A stretch of DNA of 49,365 nucleotides from Thiobacillus sp. Its GTDB lineage: Bacteria; Pseudomonadota; Gammaproteobacteria; Burkholderiales; Thiobacillaceae. How positions within the stretch are numbered: the first letter of the stretch is position 1; the number at the start of each line of letters is the position of its first letter. The translations under genes were made by a program, and so were the position numbers. Shown here piece after piece: positions 42,789-49,365 of this stretch. The notes under the pieces were generated by a model, which had not been told where the DNA came from, did no database searches, and was given only the letters and a program-made list of their open reading frames with translations. Location: assembly GCA_019459325.1 (NCBI GenBank), contig JAIBFA010000024.1:1-49365 (forward strand), given 5' to 3'.

Positions 42789-43235
42789 ATGAAAACCTTT
42801 TCCGCTAAAACGCATGAAGTCAAACGCGACTGGTTCGTGGTTGATGCCGATAACAAAGTGCTGGGTCGCCTGGCTTCCGAGATTGCCCGCCGTCTGCGCG
42901 GCAAGCACAAGCCCGAGTTCACGCCCCACGTCGACACCGGCGACTACATCGTGGTGGTCAACGCCGCCAAGATGGTCGTGACCGGCAACAAAGAACAAGA
43001 CAAGAAATACTATCGCCACTCCGGTTACCCCGGCGGCATCTACGAAACGACCTTCGGCAAGATGCAGGAGCGTTTCCCCGGCCGTGCGCTGGAAAAAGCG
43101 GTCAAGGGCATGCTGCCCAAAGGCCCGCTCGGCTACGCCATGATCAAGAAAATGAAAATCTACGCGGGCGCTGAACATCCGCACGAAGCTCAACAGCCCC
43201 AGCCCCTCGACATCAACGTTAAGGCCGCATCATGA
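42789..43235 (+). CDS. rplM: 50S ribosomal protein L13
   Basis: 148 residues. [23 protein letters not shown] is the L13 start, followed by [28 protein letters not shown] and the [21 protein letters not shown] motif. L13 is an early 50S assembly protein. A longer reading from 42747 would include the leader hairpin and is rejected. The stop overlaps the rpsI ATG (ATGA). Confidence 0.97.
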   Translation: MKTFSAKTHEVKRDWFVVDADNKVLGRLASEIARRLRGKHKPEFTPHVDTGDYIVVVNAAKMVVTGNKEQDKKYYRHSGYPGGIYETTFGKMQERFPGRALEKAVKGMLPKGPLGYAMIKKMKIYAGAEHPHEAQQPQPLDINVKAAS

Positions 43236-43624
43236 TCGGTAACTACAACTACGGTACGGGTCGTCGCAAATCGTCGGTTGCCCGTGTGTTCCTCAAGGCC
43301 GGCAGCGGCAAGATCATCGTCAACGACAAGCCGGTCGACGAGTATTTCTCGCGCGAAACCGGCCGCATGATCGTGCGCCAGCCGCTGGTGCTGACCGACA
43401 ACCTGAACCGTTTCGACATCATGGTCAACGTGGCAGGTGGCGGCGAGTCCGGCCAGGCCGGTGCGGTTCGCCACGGCATCACCCGTGCGCTGATCGATCT
43501 GGACGCCGAGATGAAGCCCACGCTGAAGGCTGCTGGTCTGGTGACCCGCGATGCCCGCGAAGTCGAACGCAAGAAGGTCGGCTTCCACAAGGCGCGTCGC
43601 CGCAAGCAGTTCTCCAAGCGTTAA
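43232..43624 (+). CDS. rpsI: 30S ribosomal protein S9
   Basis: 130 residues. [22 protein letters not shown] at the start and the basic end [17 protein letters not shown], whose terminal Lys-Arg reaches the P-site tRNA anticodon, identify S9. Coupled to rplM as in E. coli. A strong terminator follows 17 bp later. Confidence 0.98.
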   Translation: MIGNYNYGTGRRKSSVARVFLKAGSGKIIVNDKPVDEYFSRETGRMIVRQPLVLTDNLNRFDIMVNVAGGGESGQAGAVRHGITRALIDLDAEMKPTLKAAGLVTRDAREVERKKVGFHKARRRKQFSKR

Positions 43625-43641
43625 TCGCTGGTCTGCGCAAG

Positions 43642-43671
43642 AAAGCCGTCCGTTTCAGGGCGGCTTTTTTT
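43642..43671 (+). terminator. Intrinsic terminator of rplM-rpsI
   Basis: AAAGCCGTCC (43642-43651), loop GTTTCA, GGGCGGCTTT (43658-43667), with one G-T pair, in a run of seven T. Confidence 0.9.
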
Positions 43672-43753
43672 ACGTCCGTTATCGGGTGTGTCTTACAATA
43701 AAAGAATTCTTCGCCTCATTAAACGGGCTCATTCTTCGCAAGGAAATCACAGC

Positions 43754-44782
43754 ATGATCAAAGTCGGTATTGTCGGCGGCACGGGCTACACCGGGGTCGA
43801 ATTGCTGCGCCTGCTGGCGCGCCATCCGCAGGTGGAACTGAAGGCCATCACCTCGCGCAAGGAAGCCGGCATGCCCGTGGCCGAGATGTTCCCCAACCTG
43901 CGCGGCCGGGTGAAACTGGCGTTTTCCACCCCGGAAGAGGCCGGGCTGGAAGCCTGCGACGTGGTGTTCTTTGCCACCCCCAACGGCGTGGCGATGCAGC
44001 AGACGCGCACGCTGCTCGACGCCGGCGTCAAGGTGATCGACCTGGCGGCCGACTTCCGCATCAAGGACCTCGCGGTGTGGGAGAAGTGGTACAAGATGGA
44101 GCACGCCTGCCCCGACCTGGTGGCCGAAGCGGTGTACGGCCTGCCCGAGATCAACCGCGACAAGATCAAGGGCGCCCGCCTGATCGCAAACCCCGGCTGC
44201 TACCCGACGGCGGTGCAGTTGGGCTTCCTGCCGCTGCTGGAGTCCGGCGCAGTCGATACCGCTTTTCTGGTGGCGGACGCCAAGTCGGGTGTGTCCGGCG
44301 CCGGGCGCAAGCCGGAAACCCATATCCTGTTTGCCGAGGCGGCAGACAACTTCAGGGCCTATGCCGTCGGCGGCCATCGCCACTGGCCGGAGATCAAGCA
44401 GGGACTGGACAGCTTCGCCGGCAAGCCGGTGGACTTCACCTTCGTCCCGCACCTGACGCCGCTGATCCGCGGCATCCACGCCACCCTGTACGCGAAAGTA
44501 AGCGCTGACGTTGACCTACAAAGCCTGTTTGAAAAGCGCTACGCGGGCGAGGCCTTCGTCGACGTGATGCCCGCGGGCGCGCATCCGGAAACCCGCTCGG
44601 TGCGCGGTGCCAACGTCTGCCGCATTGCCGTGCACCGGCCGCAGGGCGGCGACACCGTGGTGGTGCTGTCGGTGATCGACAACCTGGTCAAGGGCGCAGC
44701 GGGGCAGGCAGTGCAGAACATGAACATCCTATTCGACCTGCCGGAGGATACGGCGCTGGCCGACGTGGGCATGCTGCCCTGA
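43754..44782 (+). CDS. argC: N-acetyl-gamma-glutamyl-phosphate reductase
   Basis: 342 residues. NADP-binding [10 protein letters not shown] at residues 5-14 and the catalytic cysteine C149 in [17 protein letters not shown] and PHLTPLIRG are also family motifs. It reduces N-acetylglutamyl phosphate to the semialdehyde, the third step of arginine synthesis. AAGGA lies 9 bases before ATG 43754; the upstream in-frame start at 43688 lacks an SD and lengthens the protein beyond the family. argC next to erpA is common in betaproteobacteria. Confidence 0.96.
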   Translation: MIKVGIVGGTGYTGVELLRLLARHPQVELKAITSRKEAGMPVAEMFPNLRGRVKLAFSTPEEAGLEACDVVFFATPNGVAMQQTRTLLDAGVKVIDLAADFRIKDLAVWEKWYKMEHACPDLVAEAVYGLPEINRDKIKGARLIANPGCYPTAVQLGFLPLLESGAVDTAFLVADAKSGVSGAGRKPETHILFAEAADNFRAYAVGGHRHWPEIKQGLDSFAGKPVDFTFVPHLTPLIRGIHATLYAKVSADVDLQSLFEKRYAGEAFVDVMPAGAHPETRSVRGANVCRIAVHRPQGGDTVVVLSVIDNLVKGAAGQAVQNMNILFDLPEDTALADVGMLP

Positions 44783-44787
44783 TCGGT

Positions 44788-44830
44788 GTTCGGGGCAGTG
44801 CCTGCCCGGGCGGAACTCCGTGGCCCGAAC
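44788..44830. repeat. Nested inverted repeats between argC and erpA
   Basis: Outer arms GTTCGGG (44788-44794) and CCCGAAC (44824-44830) are perfect. Partly overlapping them is a second repeat GGGCAG-TGC-CTGCCC (44793-44807). No T-run, so at best a weak terminator. It lies just upstream of the erpA promoter. Confidence 0.5.
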
Positions 44831-44841
44831 AGGGTCTTTGC

Positions 44842-44869
44842 TTGACGCAAGCCGGGTGATGCGGATAAT
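44842..44869 (+). promoter_or_regulatory. Promoter candidate of erpA
   Basis: TTGACG (44842-44847, 5/6), a 16-bp spacer and GATAAT (44864-44869, 5/6), 29 bp before the erpA ATG. No IscR-type site could be identified by eye. Confidence 0.7.
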
Positions 44870-44898
44870 CACCTCACACATTTTCAAGGAGCATCACC

Positions 44899-45249
44899 AT
44901 GAATGCAGCAACTGAAATGGAAACCCCGCTGGTCTTCACCGATAGCGCGGCCAACAAAGTCAAAAACCTGATCGATGAAGAAGGCAACCCCGACCTGAAA
45001 CTGCGTGTGTTCGTGTCCGGTGGCGGCTGCTCCGGCTTCCAGTACGGCTTCACCTTCGACGAAGCGCAGAATGCCGACGACACCGTGATGGTGAAAAACG
45101 GCGTGACCCTGCTGGTCGATTCGATGAGCTTCCAGTATCTGGTGGGCGCTGAGATCGATTACTCGGAAGGCCTGGAAGGCGCGCAGTTCGTGATCAAGAA
45201 CCCGAACGCTACCACCACCTGCGGCTGCGGCTCGTCGTTCTCGGCGTAA
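44899..45249 (+). CDS. erpA: Iron-sulfur cluster insertion protein ErpA
   Basis: 116 residues, A-type Fe-S carrier. The three ligand cysteines are C44 ([11 protein letters not shown]) and C108/C110 (TTCGCGSSF). ErpA passes Fe-S clusters to apoproteins, including the isoprenoid enzymes IspG/IspH in E. coli. SD AAGGAG upstream; own promoter and terminator. Confidence 0.97.
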   Translation: MNAATEMETPLVFTDSAANKVKNLIDEEGNPDLKLRVFVSGGGCSGFQYGFTFDEAQNADDTVMVKNGVTLLVDSMSFQYLVGAEIDYSEGLEGAQFVIKNPNATTTCGCGSSFSA

Positions 45250-45265
45250 GCGCTGCCAGCCCAAC

Positions 45266-45291
45266 AAAAAAGCGGCCTTGGCCGCTTTTTT
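45266..45291. terminator. Bidirectional terminator between erpA and anmK
   Basis: AAAAAAGCGGCC, TT, GGCCGCTTTTTT: near-perfect symmetry, so it can stop erpA transcripts and, from the other side, anmK transcripts. Confidence 0.9.
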
Positions 45292-45302
45292 CATTTGGAC
45301 AT

Positions 45303-45323
45303 CGCGGCTTTGGCCGCGTTTTT
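45303..45323 (+). terminator. Second terminator downstream of erpA
   Basis: CGCGGC (45303-45308), loop TTTG, GCCGCG (45313-45318), then TTTTTG. It is in tandem with the one at 45266-45291. Confidence 0.75.
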
Positions 45324-45339
45324 GTTTTCGGAACCGGCT

Positions 45340-46458
45340 TCAGGCTGGGTAAATTGCGCCCAGGATGCGTTCGCCTCGCGCGCCGGTGACTGCCGGCAGG
45401 TTGCCCGGCGCATGATGCATGGTCTGCCGCGCCAGCCAGGCGAAGGCGAGCGCCTCTACCCAGTCGGGGTCGACGCCGAGCGCAGCAGTGGTCGCCACCT
45501 CGACGTTCGGCAGGAGGACCCGGATGCGCTGCATCAGTGCGCCGTTGTGCGCTCCGCCGCCGCAGACATAGAACTCGCGCGCCCCGCCGCATTCGCGCTT
45601 CACCGCATCGGCGAGGCTGGCGGCGGTGAATTCAAGCAGGGTGGCCTGCACGTCGGCAGGCGCAATCGCTTCATTCAGGCGGCCCAGGGTAGCGTCCAGC
45701 CACTCGAGGTTGAACTGTTCCCGTCCCGCGCTCTTGGGAGGGGGCTGTTTCAGGTAAGCGTGCTGCGTCAGTGCGGCCAGCAGGCCGGAATGGACGCCAC
45801 CGCTGGCCGCCCAGGCGCCGTCGCGGTCGTAGTGGGTATCGCGGTGCCGTTTGATCCATGCATCCATCAGCATGTTGCCGGGGCCGGTGTCCCAGCCACG
45901 CACGGTGCCATCCATCGGCAGATCGGTGATATTGGCGATGCCGCCGATGTTGGCGATGACGCGGTGGGTGCCTGGGAGTCGGAGCGCTTGCGCATGGAAG
46001 GCGGGCACCAGCGGCGCGCCCTGGCCGCCCGCCGCGATATCGCGGCTGCGAAAGTCGGCGACGACCGGGATGCCGGTGAGCTCGGTCAGCAGGGCGGCAT
46101 TGCCGATCTGCAGCGTGTAGCCGTCCGCCGGCCTGTGACGCAGGGTCTGACCGTGGCAGCCGATCGCACTTATGCTGTATGGGGCAATGCCGTCCAGTAG
46201 CGCCCTGACCGCTTCGGCGTACAGGCGCGCCAGTTCGTTGGCGGCGAGGGCGGCCAGATGGATTTCGTCGGGTTGCGGCGTGTGCAGCGCGAGCAGCTGC
46301 GAGCGCAGGCTGTCCGGGTAGGGCAGGTAATGGCTGTGAAGAAGCCGGGGGTGACCGGCGGGGTCTATTTCGGCGAGAACAGCATCGACACCGTCGAGGC
46401 TGGTGCCAGACATGAGACCGACGTAGCGTTCGGTCTCATGCAAGGGGACCGCACTCAA
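45340..46458 (-). CDS. anmK: Anhydro-N-acetylmuramic acid kinase
   Basis: 372 residues from a TTG at 46458. YVGLMSGTSLDGVDAVLAEID at residues 12-32 is the AnmK phosphate-binding start; GCHGQTLRHRP, FRSRDIAAGGQGAPLVPAFH and WDTGPGNMLMDAW follow. It cleaves and phosphorylates 1,6-anhydroMurNAc during cell-wall recycling. The TTG overlaps the TGA of mepM and lies in the loop of an 8-bp hairpin, so translation appears tied to mepM. An in-frame TTG at 46443 is a less likely start. Being next to a peptidoglycan hydrolase gene makes sense functionally. Confidence 0.93.
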   Translation of the reverse strand: MSAVPLHETERYVGLMSGTSLDGVDAVLAEIDPAGHPRLLHSHYLPYPDSLRSQLLALHTPQPDEIHLAALAANELARLYAEAVRALLDGIAPYSISAIGCHGQTLRHRPADGYTLQIGNAALLTELTGIPVVADFRSRDIAAGGQGAPLVPAFHAQALRLPGTHRVIANIGGIANITDLPMDGTVRGWDTGPGNMLMDAWIKRHRDTHYDRDGAWAASGGVHSGLLAALTQHAYLKQPPPKSAGREQFNLEWLDATLGRLNEAIAPADVQATLLEFTAASLADAVKRECGGAREFYVCGGGAHNGALMQRIRVLLPNVEVATTAALGVDPDWVEALAFAWLARQTMHHAPGNLPAVTGARGERILGAIYPA

Positions 46459-46468
46459 TCGAGTGCGG
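46449..46468 (-). promoter_or_regulatory. Hairpin carrying the mepM stop and anmK start in its loop
   Basis: On the minus strand CCGCACTC, GATT, GAGTGCGG: a perfect 8-bp stem. The overlapping TTGA (anmK start, mepM stop) begins in the loop. A ribosome finishing mepM would open the stem. Confidence 0.6.
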
Positions 46469-47771
46469 CGAGGTTGGTGCCGCGCAACAGCCCCAGCTTG
46501 TCAGACCAGTTGGCGGTCTGTTCCAGGAAGCGGGCGCGTTGTGCCGTGGCTAGAGGTTGCGACCCCGGCAGTTTGATGGCCATGGGATTCTGCGGCCGGC
46601 CAGCAATGCGTACTTCATAGTGCAGGTGCGGGCCGGTGGAGGCGCCGGTCGAGCCTACATAGGCGATGACCTGACCCTGGCCGACCGCGCGGCCGGTACG
46701 GATGCCGGATGCAAACGCGCTCAGGTGGGCGTAGTAGGTTTCATAGCCGTTGGAATGCCGCAGGATGACCAGGTTGCCATAGCCGCCTCTACGCCCTGCG
46801 AAAACCACGGTAGCGTCGCCGGTGGCCTTGACCCGGGTGCCGGTGGGGGCGCCGAAGTCGACGCCGGTATGGGCGCGGTGGAAACCGTAAACGGGGTGTT
46901 TGCGGGAATTGCTGAAGCTGGAAGTGACGCGGGAGAATTCGAGCGGCGAACGCAAGAAGCCTTTTTTCAGCGACTCGCCTTCGGGCGTGTAATAGTCTTC
47001 GCGGCCGTAGGGATCGCGGAACAGCACGGCACGGTGGGGTTTTCCAGCATTGACGAACTCGGCGGCGAGCAGTTTGCCGGCGGCAATCGGTTCGCCATTG
47101 CGGTAATCGACCGTGTAGATGACCGAGAAGGTGTCGCCGCGGCGCAGGTCTTCGCGGAAGTCCAGGCTGGTCGAGAAGGTCTCCGCCATCTGGTTGGCGA
47201 TCTTGTCGGGGACCCCGGCGCTGTCGGTGGCGCCATACAGCGACGACAGGATGCGGCCGGAGCGCATTACCACCCGCGTTTCAAGCACTTCGCTGCTTTC
47301 TTCCGAGATAAAGCCTTCGCCCTGTTTGCGTACTGTCAGGGCGGGCGCGTCGCCGCGATCGAACCGGATGGCGATCAGCTGGCCATCCTGCGTGGTGGTG
47401 GCCTGGATGCGTCGGCCGGCCCGGATGCTGGACGCCAACTGGCGTACCGCATCGGTGGCCAGCAGGCGCTGGATTTCCAGATCGTCGATCCTGAGCCGTG
47501 ACAGCGCACTGGACAGGGTGTCGCCGGACTGGATCACGCTTTCGCGTTCAAAGCTGTCGTTGCTGCTCGCGCTGGCCAGCGCCGGCAGGGTGATGGCTTC
47601 GGTAATGGTTTGCGGGGTGATGTCGAGGGTGTTGGTGTCGGGCGCCAGGCCGAAGGCGGCGACGACGCCGAACAGCGGCAGGCTGGAGAGTACAACCAGA
47701 GTGCGCAGGCTGAAGCGGCGTTCCGCTCCGGTCATGCGATAGGTTAAGATTCTCAGTTTGGTGAGCGGCAT
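46455..47771 (-). CDS. mepM: M23 peptidoglycan endopeptidase, MepM-like
   Basis: 438 residues. One N-terminal membrane anchor (about residues 22-41), a LysM/OapA-like region (SVIQSGDTLSSALSRLRI, about 78-95), then an M23 LytM domain from about 280. The zinc ligands H301 and D305 (HTGVDFG) and H384 (HLHYEV, with H382), plus the catalytic-region H349 (YYAHLS), are all present, so it should be active. MepM-type enzymes cut peptide cross-links for cell-wall growth. Operon with anmK and divergent from tyrS. Confidence 0.92.
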   Translation of the reverse strand: MPLTKLRILTYRMTGAERRFSLRTLVVLSSLPLFGVVAAFGLAPDTNTLDITPQTITEAITLPALASASSNDSFERESVIQSGDTLSSALSRLRIDDLEIQRLLATDAVRQLASSIRAGRRIQATTTQDGQLIAIRFDRGDAPALTVRKQGEGFISEESSEVLETRVVMRSGRILSSLYGATDSAGVPDKIANQMAETFSTSLDFREDLRRGDTFSVIYTVDYRNGEPIAAGKLLAAEFVNAGKPHRAVLFRDPYGREDYYTPEGESLKKGFLRSPLEFSRVTSSFSNSRKHPVYGFHRAHTGVDFGAPTGTRVKATGDATVVFAGRRGGYGNLVILRHSNGYETYYAHLSAFASGIRTGRAVGQGQVIAYVGSTGASTGPHLHYEVRIAGRPQNPMAIKLPGSQPLATAQRARFLEQTANWSDKLGLLRGTNLAALD

Positions 47772-47931
47772 AGACCGTTTCCCTTCCGTAATCGAGCCGG
47801 GAGTCTACCATAAATGCCCCCCGGAGGACTTTATTCAATCCAAACAGCATCTTGCGCGCGTTTGGATGAAATGGTGTTTATGTTTTACGGACAGGCAGGG
47901 ACAAACTTGACCTGTCGCAGAGAGGAATTTG

Positions 47932-49122
47932 ATGCAGGACGCGTTGCGGGAAATCAGGCGTGGGGCCGACGAGTTGCTGGTCGAGGCCGAACTGGCCGAA
48001 AAGCTGAAAACGGGGCGGCCGTTGCGGATCAAGGCGGGGTTCGACCCGACCGCGCCCGATCTGCATCTGGGCCACACCGTGCTGCTGAACAAGCTGCGCC
48101 AGTTCCAGACGCTGGGCCACCAAGTCATTTTCCTGGTGGGCGACTTCACCGGCATGATCGGCGATCCCACCGGCAAAAACGCCACCCGCCCGCCACTGAC
48201 CCCCGAGGCGGTGGCGGAAAACGCGAAAACCTATCAGGAACAGGTGTTCAAGATCCTCGACCCGGCCCTGACCGAGGTGCGTTTCAATTCGGAATGGATG
48301 GAAAAACTGGGTTCGGCCGGCATGATCCGGCTGGCAGCGACGCACACCGTGGCGCGCATGCTGGAGCGCGACGACTTCCACAAGCGCTACAGCAGCCAGC
48401 AGCCGATCGCGATCCATGAATTTCTGTATCCGCTGATCCAGGGCTACGACTCGGTCGTGTTGAAGGCGGACGTCGAACTGGGCGGCACCGACCAGAAATT
48501 CAACCTGCTGATGGGGCGTGAACTGCAAAAGCATCATGGCCAGCCGCCGCAATGCATCCTGACCATGCCTTTGCTCGAGGGGACGGACGGCATCAACAAG
48601 ATGTCGAAATCGCTGGGCAACTACATCGGCATCAACGAACCGCCGCAGGAGATCTTCGGCAAGCTGATGTCGATCTCGGATGATTTGATGTGGCGCTATA
48701 TCCAGTTGCTGTCGTTCGAGCCGCTTTCGATCATCGAGGATTGGAAACGGCAGGTGGCCGAAGGCGCCAATCCGCGCGATATCAAGGTGCGGTTTGCGCA
48801 GGAGATCGTGGCGCGCTTTCACAGCCAGGCGGCAGCGACCCGGGCACTGGCCGAATTCGAGGCGCGGTTCCAGAAAGGCGCGATGCCCGACGACATGCCG
48901 GAAATCAGCCTGCCCGGCATCGAGGGCGTCTTGCTGGTGCCGCAATTATTGAAGCAGGCCGGGCTCGTGCCCAGCACGTCGGATGCCATTCGTCAGATTG
49001 CCGGTGGCGGTGTCCGGATCGATGGCGAACGCGTTGCAGATAAAGGCGTGAGCGTCCCCGTGGGAGCGACCGTTGTGGCCCAGGTCGGCAAGCGAAAATT
49101 CGCTCGCGTCACAATTATTTAA
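47932..49122 (+). CDS. tyrS: Tyrosyl-tRNA synthetase
   Basis: 396 residues, class I. HLGH at 45-48 is the HIGH motif and KMSKS is at 223-227; a C-terminal S4 RNA-binding domain starts near 335 ([21 protein letters not shown]). The length and HLGH form fit the TyrZ-like clade. ATG 47932 follows GAGGA by 6 bases; the TTG just before it is not needed. The 160-bp leader has the inverted repeats CCAAAC/GTTTGG and GACAGG/CCTGTC but no T-box, as expected for a Gram-negative. Confidence 0.96.
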   Translation: MQDALREIRRGADELLVEAELAEKLKTGRPLRIKAGFDPTAPDLHLGHTVLLNKLRQFQTLGHQVIFLVGDFTGMIGDPTGKNATRPPLTPEAVAENAKTYQEQVFKILDPALTEVRFNSEWMEKLGSAGMIRLAATHTVARMLERDDFHKRYSSQQPIAIHEFLYPLIQGYDSVVLKADVELGGTDQKFNLLMGRELQKHHGQPPQCILTMPLLEGTDGINKMSKSLGNYIGINEPPQEIFGKLMSISDDLMWRYIQLLSFEPLSIIEDWKRQVAEGANPRDIKVRFAQEIVARFHSQAAATRALAEFEARFQKGAMPDDMPEISLPGIEGVLLVPQLLKQAGLVPSTSDAIRQIAGGGVRIDGERVADKGVSVPVGATVVAQVGKRKFARVTII

Positions 49123-49141
49123 AATTAATTTGCCGAAACTG

Positions 49142-49169
49142 TTGACGGATGGTTTTAGCTCTGTAGAAT
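49142..49169 (+). promoter_or_regulatory. rRNA operon promoter
   Basis: TTGACG (49142-49147), a 16-bp spacer and TAGAAT (49164-49169), with a GC-rich discriminator (GCGCACC) and an AT-rich stretch (about 49110-49132) upstream where an UP element would be. This is the build of growth-rate-controlled rrn P1 promoters. Confidence 0.8.
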
Positions 49170-49365
49170 GCGCACCTTCTCGAAACGAAGCGAGATGAGC
49201 GAAATGCGAAACACGCTTCTAATCGATTGATCTTTAACAATTTACAGCCGATAGGTGTGGGTGTTGTTGCGGTAGCTGTTCTGGTTTCGGCCGGGGTAGC
49301 AACTAGCATAAATGCTCACACTTGAATGAAGCGTCGTTATTAATTTAGCGGCGTGAGTTTGAGTT
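49170..49365 (+). other. Leader of a 16S rRNA gene, with boxA
   Basis: TGATCTTTAACA at 49228-49239 is a boxA antitermination site followed by the AATTTA stretch seen in rrn leaders of related bacteria. The rest is the transcribed leader, expected to pair with the 16S 3' flank for RNase III processing. The conserved 16S start (AGAGTTTGATCCTGG type) is not reached; the window ends at GAGTTTGAGTT, so the 16S gene probably starts within a few bases. Confidence 0.8.

Noticed and set aside
49344..49365. Start of the 16S rRNA gene at the right edge
   Set aside because: The last bases (GTGAGTTTGAGTT) resemble but do not match the conserved 16S 5' end; the gene most likely begins just outside the window.
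1..49365. CRISPR arrays, tRNA genes, insertion sequences or prophage genes
   Set aside because: No regularly spaced repeats, cloverleaf-type sequences, transposase/integrase motifs or phage structural genes were recognised on either strand.

Overview
The window looks like the chromosome of a GC-rich betaproteobacterium. A sulfur-oxidiser-like lineage near Thiobacillus/Nitrosomonadales is my guess; only the class is well supported. The evidence is the gene order (tuf-rpsJ continuing into the S10/spc/alpha ribosomal clusters with infA between secY and rpmJ; argC-erpA-anmK-mepM divergent from tyrS, next to an rRNA operon leader), a Neisseria/Burkholderia-type trimeric porin, and a non-discriminating-type AspRS. 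All genes look intact except tuf, which is cut by the left edge.

Region 1 (1-14176) is the ribosomal protein supercluster: the tuf end, rpsJ, then rplC to rplQ with secY, infA and rpoA, closed by a strong intrinsic terminator. Three internal gaps (461-585, 5195-5363, 11107-11196) carry promoter-like sequences and hairpins. They split the cluster at rpsJ/rplC, at rplN (the spc start) and at rpsM (the alpha start).

Region 2 (14278-26525) is housekeeping and envelope genes: a SAM hydrolase-type protein (+), a glycerate kinase (-), an RND efflux permease with its adaptor (-), a small alanine-rich lipoprotein (-), an RsuA/RluF-family pseudouridine synthase with uvrA (-), and divergently a YajR-type MFS transporter and ssb (+).

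Region 3 (26573-36623) is on the plus strand. It holds two tandem paralogous TonB-dependent receptors (the first with an eight-G tract), fmdB-DUF502-aspS, a REP-like inverted repeat, a DUF2322-like gene with nudB, and ybhP-clsB. YpfJ-type peptidase (-) faces clsB.

Region 4 (37549-42672) holds a porin with a structured leader, an overlapping pair of a TPR/GT9-like protein and a GT8-like glycosyltransferase, and the minus-strand pair elyC-like/yhfA-like.

Region 5 (42673-49365) holds rplM-rpsI, argC, erpA, anmK and mepM (minus strand, coupled through a TTG start inside a hairpin loop), tyrS, and the promoter, boxA and leader of an rRNA operon whose 16S gene should start just past the right edge.

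No CRISPR array, prophage, insertion sequence or obvious defence island is visible. The most interesting items are small: a perfect 17-bp inverted repeat inside the adaptor gene, a poly-G tract in a TonB receptor, 21-bp-spaced repeats upstream of fmdB, hairpins that bury ribosome binding sites, the TTG/TGA overlaps, and the glycosyltransferase pair beside a porin.
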